Shown: positions 9,552 to 16,775, counted from the first letter of the stretch. The stretch: 17,860 nt of DNA from Catenibacterium mitsuoka_A (GCF_964259225.1 NZ_CAXVKN010000051.1); one strand, 5' to 3'. Notes: generated from the letters alone by a model not told the origin. Numbers and translations are program-made.

Positions 9552-9596
9552 ATTAAACGAAAATATGCACATTATAACTTATATTAAACGAAATAT
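9552..9596. repeat. Direct repeat upstream of the gltB promoter, possible activator site
   Basis: ATTAAACGAAAATAT at 9552-9566 recurs as ATTAAACGAAATAT at 9583-9596. The two starts are 31 bases apart, about three helical turns, so both copies face the same side of DNA. They lie roughly 80-120 bases upstream of the predicted gltB start. The position fits an activator or repressor of gltBD, but no regulator is identified. Confidence 0.45.
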
Positions 9597-9601
9597 AGAA
9601 T

Positions 9602-9626
9602 AAAAAAGAAAGCCTTTACGGCTTTC
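9602..9626 (-). terminator. Terminator of the M48 protease gene, stop codon in the loop
   Basis: On minus, GAAAGCC (9620-9626) pairs with GGCTTTC (9608-9614) around a five-base loop, then six Ts. The TAA stop (9616-9618) lies within the loop, so the last two or three codons form one arm. Confidence 0.88.
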
Positions 9627-10899
9627 GGTTTCTCATTTCTTCTTGTATATGCTTAATACGATGATACATACCTGGATGATCATAAGAGGTATATTCAATG
9701 AAGTCTGCTGGATAGGCATCTATCAGTTCATCACTTGAAATACGCTTAAAAGTAGTTATTAATTCTTCTCCATAACCATTATGTACTGCCTGGTCATCTG
9801 CTTCATATTCTTCTCTTCTTGAGACATAATTCATATAAAAAGAACATATATACATAATAGGTGTAATCATCACACCTAAACATGTAAAGATCACATCATA
9901 GTTCATATGAATAAGACCAAAGCTCTCTAATACTCTTTTTGATAAGACAATACATAACTCTCCATGAGGAATCATAGAGACTATAAGTATAAATAAAATA
10001 CATAATACAATATATTTCATATAGTTAAAGATATTCTTTTTATGTTTGAGATGTCCTATTTCATGAGAGAGGACTGCAAGTAGTTCTCTTTCAGAATTCT
10101 CATCAAGAAAGTTATCTGCAATTCCAAATTCCTTATACCACAACATCTTTAATAAGAAGGCATTCTTACCAGTGGATTTCTTGGATTCATTGTATACCTT
10201 AATATGTTTCACTTTCTTAGGACAATCCTTCATCAGTTCTTCTATTTTGTGTCTTAGTTCATTGTCTTCTAATTCAGTAAATGTATACTGGATTCTTAAA
10301 TACACATAACTGATACTTAAGACAATTAAATAAAGAATAAAACTAACACCTAGAAGTCCTAAACATAACACCAAAGATTGTGTATAAGTAATGGAAAAGT
10401 GATTTGTCCATTCGTCAATATGTTCAAGAATATAAAGACAAGGTATATAAAGGATGAAAGAAAGAATGAGGTCTAGTACTGTTTCTACGACTTCATCTTT
10501 TATAAACACTTCTTTTGTCTTCTTATTCTTGCCATACTTTTCTTCTATCTTAAACGATGCATAATAGTCAAAGAACACACTTACGATTCTATTAATCAAA
10601 GAAAGACTAAGCAATGTCACAAAGAAACGTGTATACACATTTAAAGGAAGTGTATCTATATAAGATAAGAAAGGAGAGAATAAATAGAATATATACACTA
10701 ACACTGTGAATAACCTATTACATAACTTCATATGATCATAATCCTTCTCATAACTTAAGAAAGATTCATAACGCTTTTTATCATATATATCACTTACTTC
10801 AATAGGTAGTGGTTTCTTTCTCTGTTTATTCTTTATACCATCTAATATAAATCGATATCCTGTCTGTATCATAATAATGATGAAAATCAACCATTTCAT
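9616..10899 (-). CDS. M48 family (Ste24/HtpX-like) membrane zinc metalloprotease
   Basis: A 427-residue multi-pass membrane protease. The zinc site is HEIGH (H279, E280, H283) with the third ligand E364 in EYEAD (364-368). The FKIEEKYG segment (116-123) is the conserved signature of the Ste24-type N-terminal M48 domain, and HPGMYHRI near 408-415 matches the family's C-terminal HPxxxxRI element. Hydrophobic segments are seen near residues 1-20, 62-82, 88-110, 138-158, 173-200, 293-312 and 335-358. In bacteria, relatives act in membrane protein quality control; true CAAX processing is not expected without prenylation. AAGGAGGC at 10907-10914 supports the ATG. No co-transcribed partner is present, so the substrate is unknown. 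Confidence 0.9.
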   Translation of the reverse strand: MKWLIFIIIMIQTGYRFILDGIKNKQRKKPLPIEVSDIYDKKRYESFLSYEKDYDHMKLCNRLFTVLVYIFYLFSPFLSYIDTLPLNVYTRFFVTLLSLSLINRIVSVFFDYYASFKIEEKYGKNKKTKEVFIKDEVVETVLDLILSFILYIPCLYILEHIDEWTNHFSITYTQSLVLCLGLLGVSFILYLIVLSISYVYLRIQYTFTELEDNELRHKIEELMKDCPKKVKHIKVYNESKKSTGKNAFLLKMLWYKEFGIADNFLDENSERELLAVLSHEIGHLKHKKNIFNYMKYIVLCILFILIVSMIPHGELCIVLSKRVLESFGLIHMNYDVIFTCLGVMITPIMYICSFYMNYVSRREEYEADDQAVHNGYGEELITTFKRISSDELIDAYPADFIEYTSYDHPGMYHRIKHIQEEMRNRKP

Positions 10900-10962
10900 A
10901 CTAAAAGCCTCCTTATTTCATTACTAAAATTAAAAAATATGTAAAAATCATTGGTATTAATA

Positions 10963-10991
10963 TTGAAATGAAAGCGCATACGTACTATAAT
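10963..10991 (+). promoter_or_regulatory. Near-consensus plus-strand promoter in an intergenic region
   Basis: TTGAAA (10963-10968), exactly 17 bases, TATAAT (10986-10991). Both genes around it are on minus, so it cannot serve either of them; it points into the candidate small RNA. Confidence 0.7.
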
Positions 10992-10997
10992 AGCCAT

Positions 10998-11186
10998 AGA
11001 ATCTAGAATGCAAATAAAAATGACTGCTTGAAAAGTGCAGAAGGACAAAATATTATAAAACCATTTCTCAATTAATGCCTATCAACTTATTGTCATTCCT
11101 AAATACTGCGAATATATAATCCGGATTGTTCCTCACTGCATGTTGCCTCTAGATAAGAAAAAGAACCCTGCGAGGTTCTTTTTTTC
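10998..11186 (+). ncRNA. Candidate small structured RNA (possibly 6S-like)
   Basis: This protein-free stretch has a strong promoter at its left and a terminator at its right, giving a predicted RNA of about 185 bases. It has no credible reading frame: the ATG at 11008 runs seven codons, the one at 11075 fourteen, neither with a ribosome site. The ends can pair: ATCTAGA (11001-11007) with TCTAGAT (11148-11154), GCAA (11010-11013) with TTGC (11143-11146), GTGCAG (11035-11040) with CTGCAT (11136-11141), AGGA then CAA (11042-11048) with 11126-11133, and ATTATA (11052-11057) with TATAAT (11115-11120). The result is one long, interrupted hairpin, the general shape and size of 6S RNA, an RNA polymerase-binding regulator. 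I did not recognise a 6S sequence signature, so the family is a hypothesis. On plus it could also act against the 3' end of the neighbouring transcript. Confidence 0.45.
11157..11186. terminator. Bidirectional terminator between the regulator gene and the candidate RNA
   Basis: AAGAACC (11161-11167) pairs with GGTTCTT (11174-11180), extended by A and T runs on both sides. It begins directly after the GntR gene stop on minus, and on plus ends in seven Ts, so it can end the candidate small RNA. Confidence 0.85.
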
Positions 11187-11882
11187 TTAATCGACATTAG
11201 AGGCATAGAAATGAGTTGTCTTATAGTTATATACAATACGAGACACATTAAATAACTGTCCATTAGAAAGATGCACATAGTCTTCTACTTCTAATGCAGG
11301 ACTACCTTCTTCCAATCCTAGAATAGCGGCTTCCTGTGCACTTAACTTTTTAACATGGAAATACTTATCCGCAAAACCAATATTTAACTTTAAATCATTC
11401 TTAATATAAGTATAGATTGACTGACTCGCAATACGACGATCAAGTGAAGGAATAAGATCCTTATTGTAGTATGTGTACTCAATAGCCATTGGTACACCAT
11501 CCATCTTTCTAATTCTTTCAATATAGTAGATAGGTGTAGTGAGTTCACATTGCATACGTTTTGATAGTTCTTCTCCAGCCATCATAATATGGAATCCCTT
11601 CACTTCAGTTGTAATATTATGACGAGGGGCATTCTCTGTAATACCACGAGATCCATTCATCCATAAAGAATCATCATCTCTTGTATGACGTACAAAAACA
11701 CCACTTCCCTGAATAGAGAATAAAGTACCTTGTTTCTTTAATGTACGAATCGCATTTCTAATTGTATTTCTACTTACCTGATACTGTTCAATTAACTGAT
11801 CTTCTGTTGGCAGCTTATCAGTATATTCATTATTTTCTATTTTGTGGATAATATCTTCCACTACTTCTTGATATTTAGACAT
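11187..11882 (-). CDS. GntR family transcriptional regulator with UTRA ligand domain
   Basis: A 231-residue HutC/FarR-type regulator. Residues 1-65 form a winged helix; LPTEDQLIEQYQVSRNTIR (24-42) is the typical helix-turn-helix and GSGVFV (59-64) the wing. Residues about 92-225 form a UTRA domain that binds a small metabolite, often a sugar phosphate or amino acid derivative. The last segment (ALEVEDYVHLSNGQLFN) matches the UTRA core. Such proteins usually repress nearby genes until the effector binds. It diverges from the HAD-PNPOx-dehydrogenase operon across 87 bases, so that operon and its own gene are the expected targets. GGTGAT at 11888-11893 is a modest ribosome site. The effector cannot be predicted from sequence. 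Confidence 0.92.
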   Translation of the reverse strand: MSKYQEVVEDIIHKIENNEYTDKLPTEDQLIEQYQVSRNTIRNAIRTLKKQGTLFSIQGSGVFVRHTRDDDSLWMNGSRGITENAPRHNITTEVKGFHIMMAGEELSKRMQCELTTPIYYIERIRKMDGVPMAIEYTYYNKDLIPSLDRRIASQSIYTYIKNDLKLNIGFADKYFHVKKLSAQEAAILGLEEGSPALEVEDYVHLSNGQLFNVSRIVYNYKTTHFYASNVD

Positions 11883-11899
11883 TTTTCATCACCGCCCAC

Positions 11900-11928
11900 A
11901 TATTAACATAACCTAACTTTTTGGTCTA
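11900..11928 (-). promoter_or_regulatory. Possible promoter of the GntR regulator gene
   Basis: On minus, TAGACC (-35, 11923-11928), 17 bases, TAATAT (-10, 11900-11905). Each hexamer matches consensus at four of six positions. The -35 lies on the same bases as the divergent promoter's -35. Confidence 0.4.
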
Positions 11929-11937
11929 GTATGAAAA
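11918..11937. promoter_or_regulatory. Candidate GntR operator
   Basis: TGGTCTAG (11922-11929) equals one half of the DasR/NagR-type site TGGTCTAGACCA known for HutC-subfamily GntR proteins. The right half is degenerate; a looser dyad remains, with four Ts and four As placed symmetrically around CTAG (11926-11929). It overlaps the -35 of both divergent promoters. Confidence 0.5.
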
Positions 11938-11949
11938 TAGTGATATAAT
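11921..11949 (+). promoter_or_regulatory. Promoter of the HAD-PNPOx-dehydrogenase operon
   Basis: TTGGTC (-35, 11921-11926), 17 bases, TATAAT (-10, 11944-11949) preceded by TGA, an extended -10. Predicted start is near 11956, just before the AGGTGA ribosome site, so the leader is about 14 bases. Confidence 0.75.
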
Positions 11950-11969
11950 GCATTTTGAGGTGAAAAAGT

Positions 11970-12788
11970 ATGAATTTTACACAAATTAAGATGATTATTT
12001 GTGATATGGACGGTACTTTGTTGGATAATCAGAAGAATTTACCCCCACATTTTAATCAAATATATAAGGAATTGTATGATAGAAATATCATTTTTGCGAT
12101 TTCGTCTGGAAGACAGATGGGAGAAGTGAGAAAGTATTTTGAAGGAAATAAAACTATATACCTTATGGCTGAAAATGGTGGCTATATACAACATAACGGA
12201 GATACACTCCTTGCAGATTATATGAAATATGAAGATGTATATAAGCTAGTTGACTATGTGAATACACTTAAAGGCATGGCTCCTATGTTAAGTGGTAAGA
12301 AGGCCATGTATGCATTCAATAAAGATAAGGAACTTATAAGTAAGCATACAATTCACTTTAATATTACTTATGTGGATACAATAGAAGATATTGATGATGA
12401 TATATTCAAGATTACAGTATGTGATCCTATTGATCCAGTGAAGAATTGTTTGGAAGGTCCTTTGTCTTGTATTGAAGGTTTTGAAGTGAAACCATCAGGA
12501 GACTGTTGGATTGATATTAATAAGAAGGGACAATCTAAAGCAGATAGTGTCGTCTTCTTACAAAAGACATTAAGTATATCAGAAGAAGAAACAATGGTCT
12601 TTGGAGATTCTGATAATGATCTACCAATGTTTAAACATGCTTATTATAGTTATGCAATGAAGAATGCAGATCACTTTATACAAAGTAAAGCACGTTTTGT
12701 GACTCAAGAAGATAATGAGCATGATGGGGTTATGAAAACAATGCAGAAGATGATGGAGGAAGAAGATGGATTACTTATACAAATTTAA
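11970..12788 (+). CDS. Cof-type HAD superfamily (IIB) phosphatase
   Basis: A 272-residue haloacid dehalogenase-type hydrolase. Motif I is DMDGT with nucleophile D12 and acid/base D14; motif II is the SSGR region (S45-R48); motif III is K190 in KKGQSKAD; motif IV is GDSDND (212-217), which binds magnesium. The C2-type cap sits between about residues 80 and 185. Cof-like enzymes dephosphorylate sugar phosphates, pyridoxal phosphate or FMN with broad range, so the exact substrate is open. AGGTGA at 11958-11963 supports the start. First gene of an overlapping three-gene operon; the next gene is a predicted flavin-binding protein, which makes a flavin or vitamin B6 phosphate one possible substrate, but this is speculation. 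Confidence 0.9.
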   Translation: MNFTQIKMIICDMDGTLLDNQKNLPPHFNQIYKELYDRNIIFAISSGRQMGEVRKYFEGNKTIYLMAENGGYIQHNGDTLLADYMKYEDVYKLVDYVNTLKGMAPMLSGKKAMYAFNKDKELISKHTIHFNITYVDTIEDIDDDIFKITVCDPIDPVKNCLEGPLSCIEGFEVKPSGDCWIDINKKGQSKADSVVFLQKTLSISEEETMVFGDSDNDLPMFKHAYYSYAMKNADHFIQSKARFVTQEDNEHDGVMKTMQKMMEEEDGLLIQI

Positions 12789-13329
12789 AGATGGTTTGAC
12801 TGTTGTGAAGGATGATATGCCATTAGGTGATTATTGTATGCATTATAGTGATGACTGGGAATCGTTACTTCCTTTTAAAGTTCCAGGGAAGATGAGAAAA
12901 ACAAAACAGCTATTAAACTATAATGAATCAGTGAATATAATTAATAAGATAGCATATGGTGTTCTCTCATTCTTTGATGAAATACCTTATAGTATTCCTC
13001 TAGATCATATTTACATGAATGGAAAGCTCTATTTCCATACATCAAAGACAGGTCATAAGATCAATGGTGTAGGGAAACAGGTAAGTTACACTGTCGTAGA
13101 AGATTGTGGAATCAATGAAGAAAAGAGAACACACAATCATCGTTCAGTATATTTATTAGGTATATTAGAAGAAGTAGAAAACAAAGAAACAAAGAAAGAT
13201 GTATTAGAAACACTCGTTCATACATTTTGTCCTACACAGAAGGTAGATATTACTGATCAAATGGTAGATAATGTGAATATCTTAGAATTAGATATACAGT
13301 ATATGATAGGAAAGGAACATATAAGATGA
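12766..13329 (+). CDS. Pyridoxamine 5'-phosphate oxidase-like flavin-binding protein (Nim-like)
   Basis: A 187-residue protein of the PNPOx-like split-barrel family. The core fits nitroimidazole-resistance (NimA)-like flavin-binding proteins: PYSIPLDHIYMNGKLYFH (74-91) followed by SKTGHKI (93-99), the usual FMN phosphate-binding stretch. Members bind FMN or F420-type cofactors and reduce small molecules; the substrate here is unknown. The core begins near residue 42 (MRKTKQLL), so the first ~42 residues are an extension unusual for the family. The upstream ATG has a good GGAGGA (12755-12760) five bases away, whereas the ATG at 12892 has a poorly spaced one, so I kept the longer form. It overlaps the HAD gene by 23 bases and the next gene by four (ATGA), implying translational coupling. 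Confidence 0.8.
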   Translation: MDYLYKFKDGLTVVKDDMPLGDYCMHYSDDWESLLPFKVPGKMRKTKQLLNYNESVNIINKIAYGVLSFFDEIPYSIPLDHIYMNGKLYFHTSKTGHKINGVGKQVSYTVVEDCGINEEKRTHNHRSVYLLGILEEVENKETKKDVLETLVHTFCPTQKVDITDQMVDNVNILELDIQYMIGKEHIR

Positions 13330-14192
13330 AGAAAATCGGATTTATTGGTTTAGGTATTATGGGGTTACCTATGGCAGGTCATTTAATGGATGCAGGTTAT
13401 GAAATGCATATTTATGCAAGACATCCAGAAAAGGTGACATCTTTAGTAGAGAAGGGGGCGACACTTCATTCTACTATTCATGATTGTGTGAAAGATGTAG
13501 ATGCAGTCATGACTATTGTAGGTTTTCCACAGGATGTAGAAGAAGTTTATTTTAATGACAACAACATTCTTGATTCAGTAAAGGAAGGTACATATCTTAT
13601 TGATATGACGACGACATCACCTACACTTGATCAAAGAATATATGAAGAAGGTAAAAAGAGAAATCTCCATGTATTAGATGCACCAGTTACTGGTGGAGAT
13701 ACAGGCGCAAAGAATGCGACTCTTTCTATTCTTGTAGGAGGAGACAAAGAAGATTATGAAGCATGTCTTCCTTTATTTGAAGCTATGGGTACTAATATTA
13801 ATTATCAGGGTCCTAGTGGTTCAGGACAGCATGCAAAGATGGCCAATCAGATCATGATTGCAGGCGCATTATCTGGTGTATGTGAAGCACTCACATATGC
13901 ATCTAGTAAAGGTTTAGATTTAGATGTTTTATTAAAGTCTGTGTCTACTGGTGCGGCAGGAAGTCATCAGTTAGATGCATTTGGTCCTAAAATCTTAAAA
14001 GATGATTATCAGCCAGGATTCTTTATGAAACACTTTATTAAAGATATGAAGCTAGCTGATGAAGAAGCTAAAGAATCAGACATTACACTTAATGTATTAG
14101 AAACAGTATTAAGAAACTATCAGGAATTAGAAAAAGAAGGCTATGGTGACTTAGGCACACAAGCCTTAATCAAGTATTATAAAAAGCCCTAA
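13326..14192 (+). CDS. NAD(P)-dependent beta-hydroxyacid dehydrogenase (3-hydroxyisobutyrate dehydrogenase / GarR-like)
   Basis: A 288-residue oxidoreductase of the 3-hydroxyisobutyrate dehydrogenase family. The N-terminal Rossmann domain starts with GLGIMGLPMA (8-17). Arginine 32 in YARHPEK, where NAD-dependent members carry an acidic residue, suggests NADPH use. The substrate motif is DAPVTGG (119-125) and the catalytic lysine K171 lies in GQHAKMANQ, with N174 nearby. The C-terminal all-helical domain ends with the usual KDMKLA segment (near 239-244). Relatives reduce tartronate semialdehyde, succinate semialdehyde or 3-hydroxyisobutyrate; sequence alone does not choose. It overlaps the PNPOx-like gene by four bases and is the last of the operon. 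Its 3' end overlaps the convergent editing-protein gene by four bases. Confidence 0.92.
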   Translation: MKKIGFIGLGIMGLPMAGHLMDAGYEMHIYARHPEKVTSLVEKGATLHSTIHDCVKDVDAVMTIVGFPQDVEEVYFNDNNILDSVKEGTYLIDMTTTSPTLDQRIYEEGKKRNLHVLDAPVTGGDTGAKNATLSILVGGDKEDYEACLPLFEAMGTNINYQGPSGSGQHAKMANQIMIAGALSGVCEALTYASSKGLDLDVLLKSVSTGAAGSHQLDAFGPKILKDDYQPGFFMKHFIKDMKLADEEAKESDITLNVLETVLRNYQELEKEGYGDLGTQALIKYYKKP

Positions 14193-14203
14193 GAGAGGGC
14201 TTT
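14181..14203. terminator. Shared hairpin over two convergent stop codons
   Basis: AAAGCCCT (14183-14190) pairs with AGGGCTTT (14196-14203) around a five-base loop. Both stop codons (plus TAA 14190-14192, minus TAG 14189-14191) fall at the loop. On minus it is followed by TTTTTATAAT, a good T run; on plus the T run is short, so it works better for the minus gene. Confidence 0.78.
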
Positions 14204-15286
14204 AAGCAACTCAGTCTTAGAAGCGGGGGTAAATCCCTGGATCATATCCTTTGATCCTCCACCTTTGCTTCTAAGGCTTTTTAATTGTGTTAATATATCC
14301 AATGCATTTGAACTAGAACCTATAACATAACGATAGCCTTTCTCATCATTTCCTACAAATACACCACCTGTACTATAAACATTGACGAGATGATTCGTTA
14401 CTTCTCTTTGATTTACAGGTAAACAGTCTTCTACAAATAAATAAGCATGATCACATAAAGAAAGCATATGTTCTTTCTCTAGTTGTGCATATTTGACTTC
14501 TAAAGCTGTTTTTTCTTCATACATCTTATTGACTTGTTTTACAAGTGTTTGATTGTTGGAAGAGAAAAGATGATAAAGTGATTCAAGATGATCAAAATCA
14601 TCCTTGAAACGATGATAACCACGTTCCCCAAATAAGAATATAAAACGTGTACCTCTGGTTGTATGAATCACTTTGATGATCTTGAATACCCCTAATTCAC
14701 CTGTTCTTTTTACATGGGGTGCACAACATGCACATATATCATAATCTTTGATCTCTACAATACGTACTTTACCTTCAATCTCTTTCTTAGAACGATAAGA
14801 GATACTCTCTAAATCATTAGGATAGAAACAATGAATCTCTTTATTCTCATAGATAGCCTGGTTCACTTTCTCTTCTATTAAATCAATATCCTGAATATCA
14901 CCATCATATTCTACTTGTCCTTCTTCACTATTTAGATGGAAACTCACATTATCATAACCATACATTCTATGAACAATACCAGAAAGAAGATGTTCTCCTG
15001 TATGATTCTGCATAAAAGAATAACGTCTCTTCCAGTCAATATGACCTTCTATTGTATCTCCTACCTGTAAGTTATGCTTCTTAACATAATGGATAATTAC
15101 ATCATTCTTAATCTGTACATCCTTAACAGGAATATCATTAATAGTCCCTAGATCACATTCCTGACCACCTTCTTCAGGAAAGAAAAGTGTCTGGTCAAGA
15201 ATGATTTGATTCTTGTTTACTTCTATTACTGTTGCCTTGAAATCTGTACTATAAGGCATTTCATCATATAATTTTATTGTTTTCAT
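14189..15286 (-). CDS. Alanyl-tRNA editing protein (AlaX-type, with DHHA1-like C-terminus)
   Basis: A 365-residue free-standing homologue of the alanyl-tRNA synthetase editing half. It is expected to hydrolyse Ser-tRNA(Ala) or Gly-tRNA(Ala) in trans. Zinc ligands are H95 and H99 (HTGEH) and C187 and H191 (C-CAP-H). The N-terminal beta-barrel (about 1-85) carries FFPEEGGQ (36-43), a conserved signature. A helical stretch near 225-275 precedes a C-terminal DHHA1-like region with GGGSKDMIQG (342-351). The aminoacylation and anticodon-recognition domains are absent, so this is not alaS. The frame opens at a GTG (15295), but that GTG lies inside the ribosome site AAGGTGA, placed properly for the ATG at 15286, which I chose. 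It is divergent from the MATE gene and convergent with the dehydrogenase. Confidence 0.9.
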   Translation of the reverse strand: MKTIKLYDEMPYSTDFKATVIEVNKNQIILDQTLFFPEEGGQECDLGTINDIPVKDVQIKNDVIIHYVKKHNLQVGDTIEGHIDWKRRYSFMQNHTGEHLLSGIVHRMYGYDNVSFHLNSEEGQVEYDGDIQDIDLIEEKVNQAIYENKEIHCFYPNDLESISYRSKKEIEGKVRIVEIKDYDICACCAPHVKRTGELGVFKIIKVIHTTRGTRFIFLFGERGYHRFKDDFDHLESLYHLFSSNNQTLVKQVNKMYEEKTALEVKYAQLEKEHMLSLCDHAYLFVEDCLPVNQREVTNHLVNVYSTGGVFVGNDEKGYRYVIGSSSNALDILTQLKSLRSKGGGSKDMIQGFTPASKTELLKALS

Positions 15287-15302
15287 ATATATCACCTTAC
15301 AT

Positions 15303-15311
15303 ATTCTACCA
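15303..15311 (-). promoter_or_regulatory. Extended -10 for the alanyl-tRNA editing gene
   Basis: On minus, TGG followed by TAGAAT (15303-15308). I see no clear -35. The predicted transcript would begin close to the AAGGTGA ribosome site. Confidence 0.4.
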
Positions 15312-15312
15312 C

Positions 15313-15353
15313 AAACACTTGACCGAGAGGTACTACCGAGTGTTAAAGTGTTT
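15313..15353 (+). promoter_or_regulatory. Dyad with a MerR-type 19-base promoter spacer between divergent genes
   Basis: TTGACC (15319-15324), a 19-base spacer, then TAAAGT (15344-15349) on plus. The spacer is centred on the perfect dyad GGTAcTACC (15329-15337), and a larger inverted repeat AAACACTT / AAGTGTTT (15313-15320, 15346-15353) encloses all of it. MerR-family activators typically bind a dyad in an overlong 19-20 base spacer. No MerR gene is in the window. Confidence 0.4.
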
Positions 15354-15391
15354 TCATAATCTGTGAGTTATGAATTATAAATATTAATTTG

Positions 15392-15400
15392 TGTTAGAAT
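15392..15400 (+). promoter_or_regulatory. Extended -10 for the MATE gene
   Basis: TGT followed by TAGAAT (15395-15400), about 30 bases before the GTG start, with no good -35. It could be the constitutive promoter, with the upstream dyad element as a second, regulated one. Confidence 0.4.
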
Positions 15401-15428
15401 AACATAGAAAAAGAAGGGAGAAATTATT

Positions 15429-16775
15429 GTGGATAAAAAGAAAACATCAGTCAATATGCTTGAAGGTTCAATATTTAAGAGTTTAGTCATCTTTATGATT
15501 CCAATTCTTATATCAAACATCTTCCAGCAATTCTATAACACAATGGATACTGCCATTGTAGGAAATACTTTAGGAATGACATCACTTTCTGCCATTGGTT
15601 CATGTGCAGCGGTCTATGACTTATTAGTAGGTTTTGCGTTAGGTATTGGGAATGGTTTATCTATTGTCACTGCAAGAAGTTATGGTTCAGGAGATGAAGA
15701 ACTCTTAAAGAAATCAGTGGCAGCTAGTTTTGTGATTGGTATTGTATCTTCTGTTGTGATTACTATTATTGCCTCTATTGGAATCAAACCATTACTTATT
15801 GCAATCAATGTATCACCGGACTTATTGAATGAAGCTTATAGCTATATTATTGTGATTGTACAATTCTTAGTCGTTATGTTTGCCTATAATCTATGTGCAG
15901 GCTTATTACGTGCTATAGGAAATAGTTTAATGCCTTTAGTGTTCTTAATCATATCATCAGTATTAAATATTGGTTTAGACTTATTCTTTATCACACAGCT
16001 TCATATGGGTGTAAGAGGAGCAGCAGTTGCGACAGTCATTGCCCAGGGGGTATCAGTCGTATTCTGTTTGATTTATATCTTTAAGAATGTCCCATTACTC
16101 GTGCCAGAAAAGAGACATTTTAAATTTGATGCAGCTCTTTATAAAGAACTATTAGGACAGGGATATTCTATGGCTGTTATGAGTGCAATCGTTAATGCAG
16201 GTTCAGTTATCTTGCAGTCAGGTATCAATGGTTTAGGAAGCAAACAGATCATTGCAGGTCATACTGCTGCAAGAAAACTTTATATGTTCTTTAACATGCC
16301 ATTTACTGCCATGGCTCAAGCAGCCAGTACATTTGTATCTCAAAACAAAGGCGCAGAAAATGTATCACGCATTCGCAAAGGTATGAAAGAGATGTATATC
16401 TATGATGTCATTGTAGCCGCAATAGCAACCATTATTCTATTATTCAGTGCCCCTACACTTGTAACATGGATTTCTGGTACAACGGACAAGACAGTCTTAT
16501 ACAATGGGTCACTTTACTTACGTATTGTAGCCCCTAACTATGCAGTATTAGGTATATTAATGCAGACTAGATTTGCCTTGCAAGGTATTGGACAGAAGAT
16601 GTTACCACTTGTATCGAGTATTATTGAATTAGTCGGTAAGATTATCTTCGTATTCGCACTTATTCCAGTCTTTAAATATATGGCTGTCATCTTCTGTGAA
16701 CCAGTCATCTGGGTCGTTATGACAATCTATCTATTAATCGTATTCTGGAGAGATCCATTCATTAAAGAGGCTTAG
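15429..16775 (+). CDS. MATE family multidrug efflux transporter
   Basis: A 448-residue inner-membrane antiporter of the multidrug and toxin extrusion family, with about 12 predicted membrane segments in two homologous halves of six. LEGSIFKSLVIFMIPILI (residues 12-29) and QQFYNTMDTAIVGNTLG (about 34-50) are the typical first-helix region. Members export cationic drugs, dyes or metabolites using sodium or proton gradients; the substrate cannot be read here. The start is GTG, supported by GGGAG at 15416-15420. The upstream intergenic region holds a MerR-like promoter dyad, which may link expression to a drug-sensing regulator elsewhere. The stop codon lies in its terminator loop. Confidence 0.93.
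   Translation: MDKKKTSVNMLEGSIFKSLVIFMIPILISNIFQQFYNTMDTAIVGNTLGMTSLSAIGSCAAVYDLLVGFALGIGNGLSIVTARSYGSGDEELLKKSVAASFVIGIVSSVVITIIASIGIKPLLIAINVSPDLLNEAYSYIIVIVQFLVVMFAYNLCAGLLRAIGNSLMPLVFLIISSVLNIGLDLFFITQLHMGVRGAAVATVIAQGVSVVFCLIYIFKNVPLLVPEKRHFKFDAALYKELLGQGYSMAVMSAIVNAGSVILQSGINGLGSKQIIAGHTAARKLYMFFNMPFTAMAQAASTFVSQNKGAENVSRIRKGMKEMYIYDVIVAAIATIILLFSAPTLVTWISGTTDKTVLYNGSLYLRIVAPNYAVLGILMQTRFALQGIGQKMLPLVSSIIELVGKIIFVFALIPVFKYMAVIFCEPVIWVVMTIYLLIVFWRDPFIKEA

Noticed and set aside
11090..11120. A second possible plus promoter (TTGTCA, 19 bases, TATAAT) inside the candidate small RNA
   Set aside because: The spacer is long and TATAAT is needed for the predicted inner stem; the promoter at 10963-10991 is much better.
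14189..15286. A truncated alanyl-tRNA synthetase (alaS pseudogene)
   Set aside because: The start, ribosome site, zinc ligands and DHHA1-like end are intact and the length fits free-standing AlaX proteins.
15287..15295. GTG start for the alanyl-tRNA editing gene
   Set aside because: The GTG is part of the AAGGTGA ribosome site that serves the ATG at 15286.
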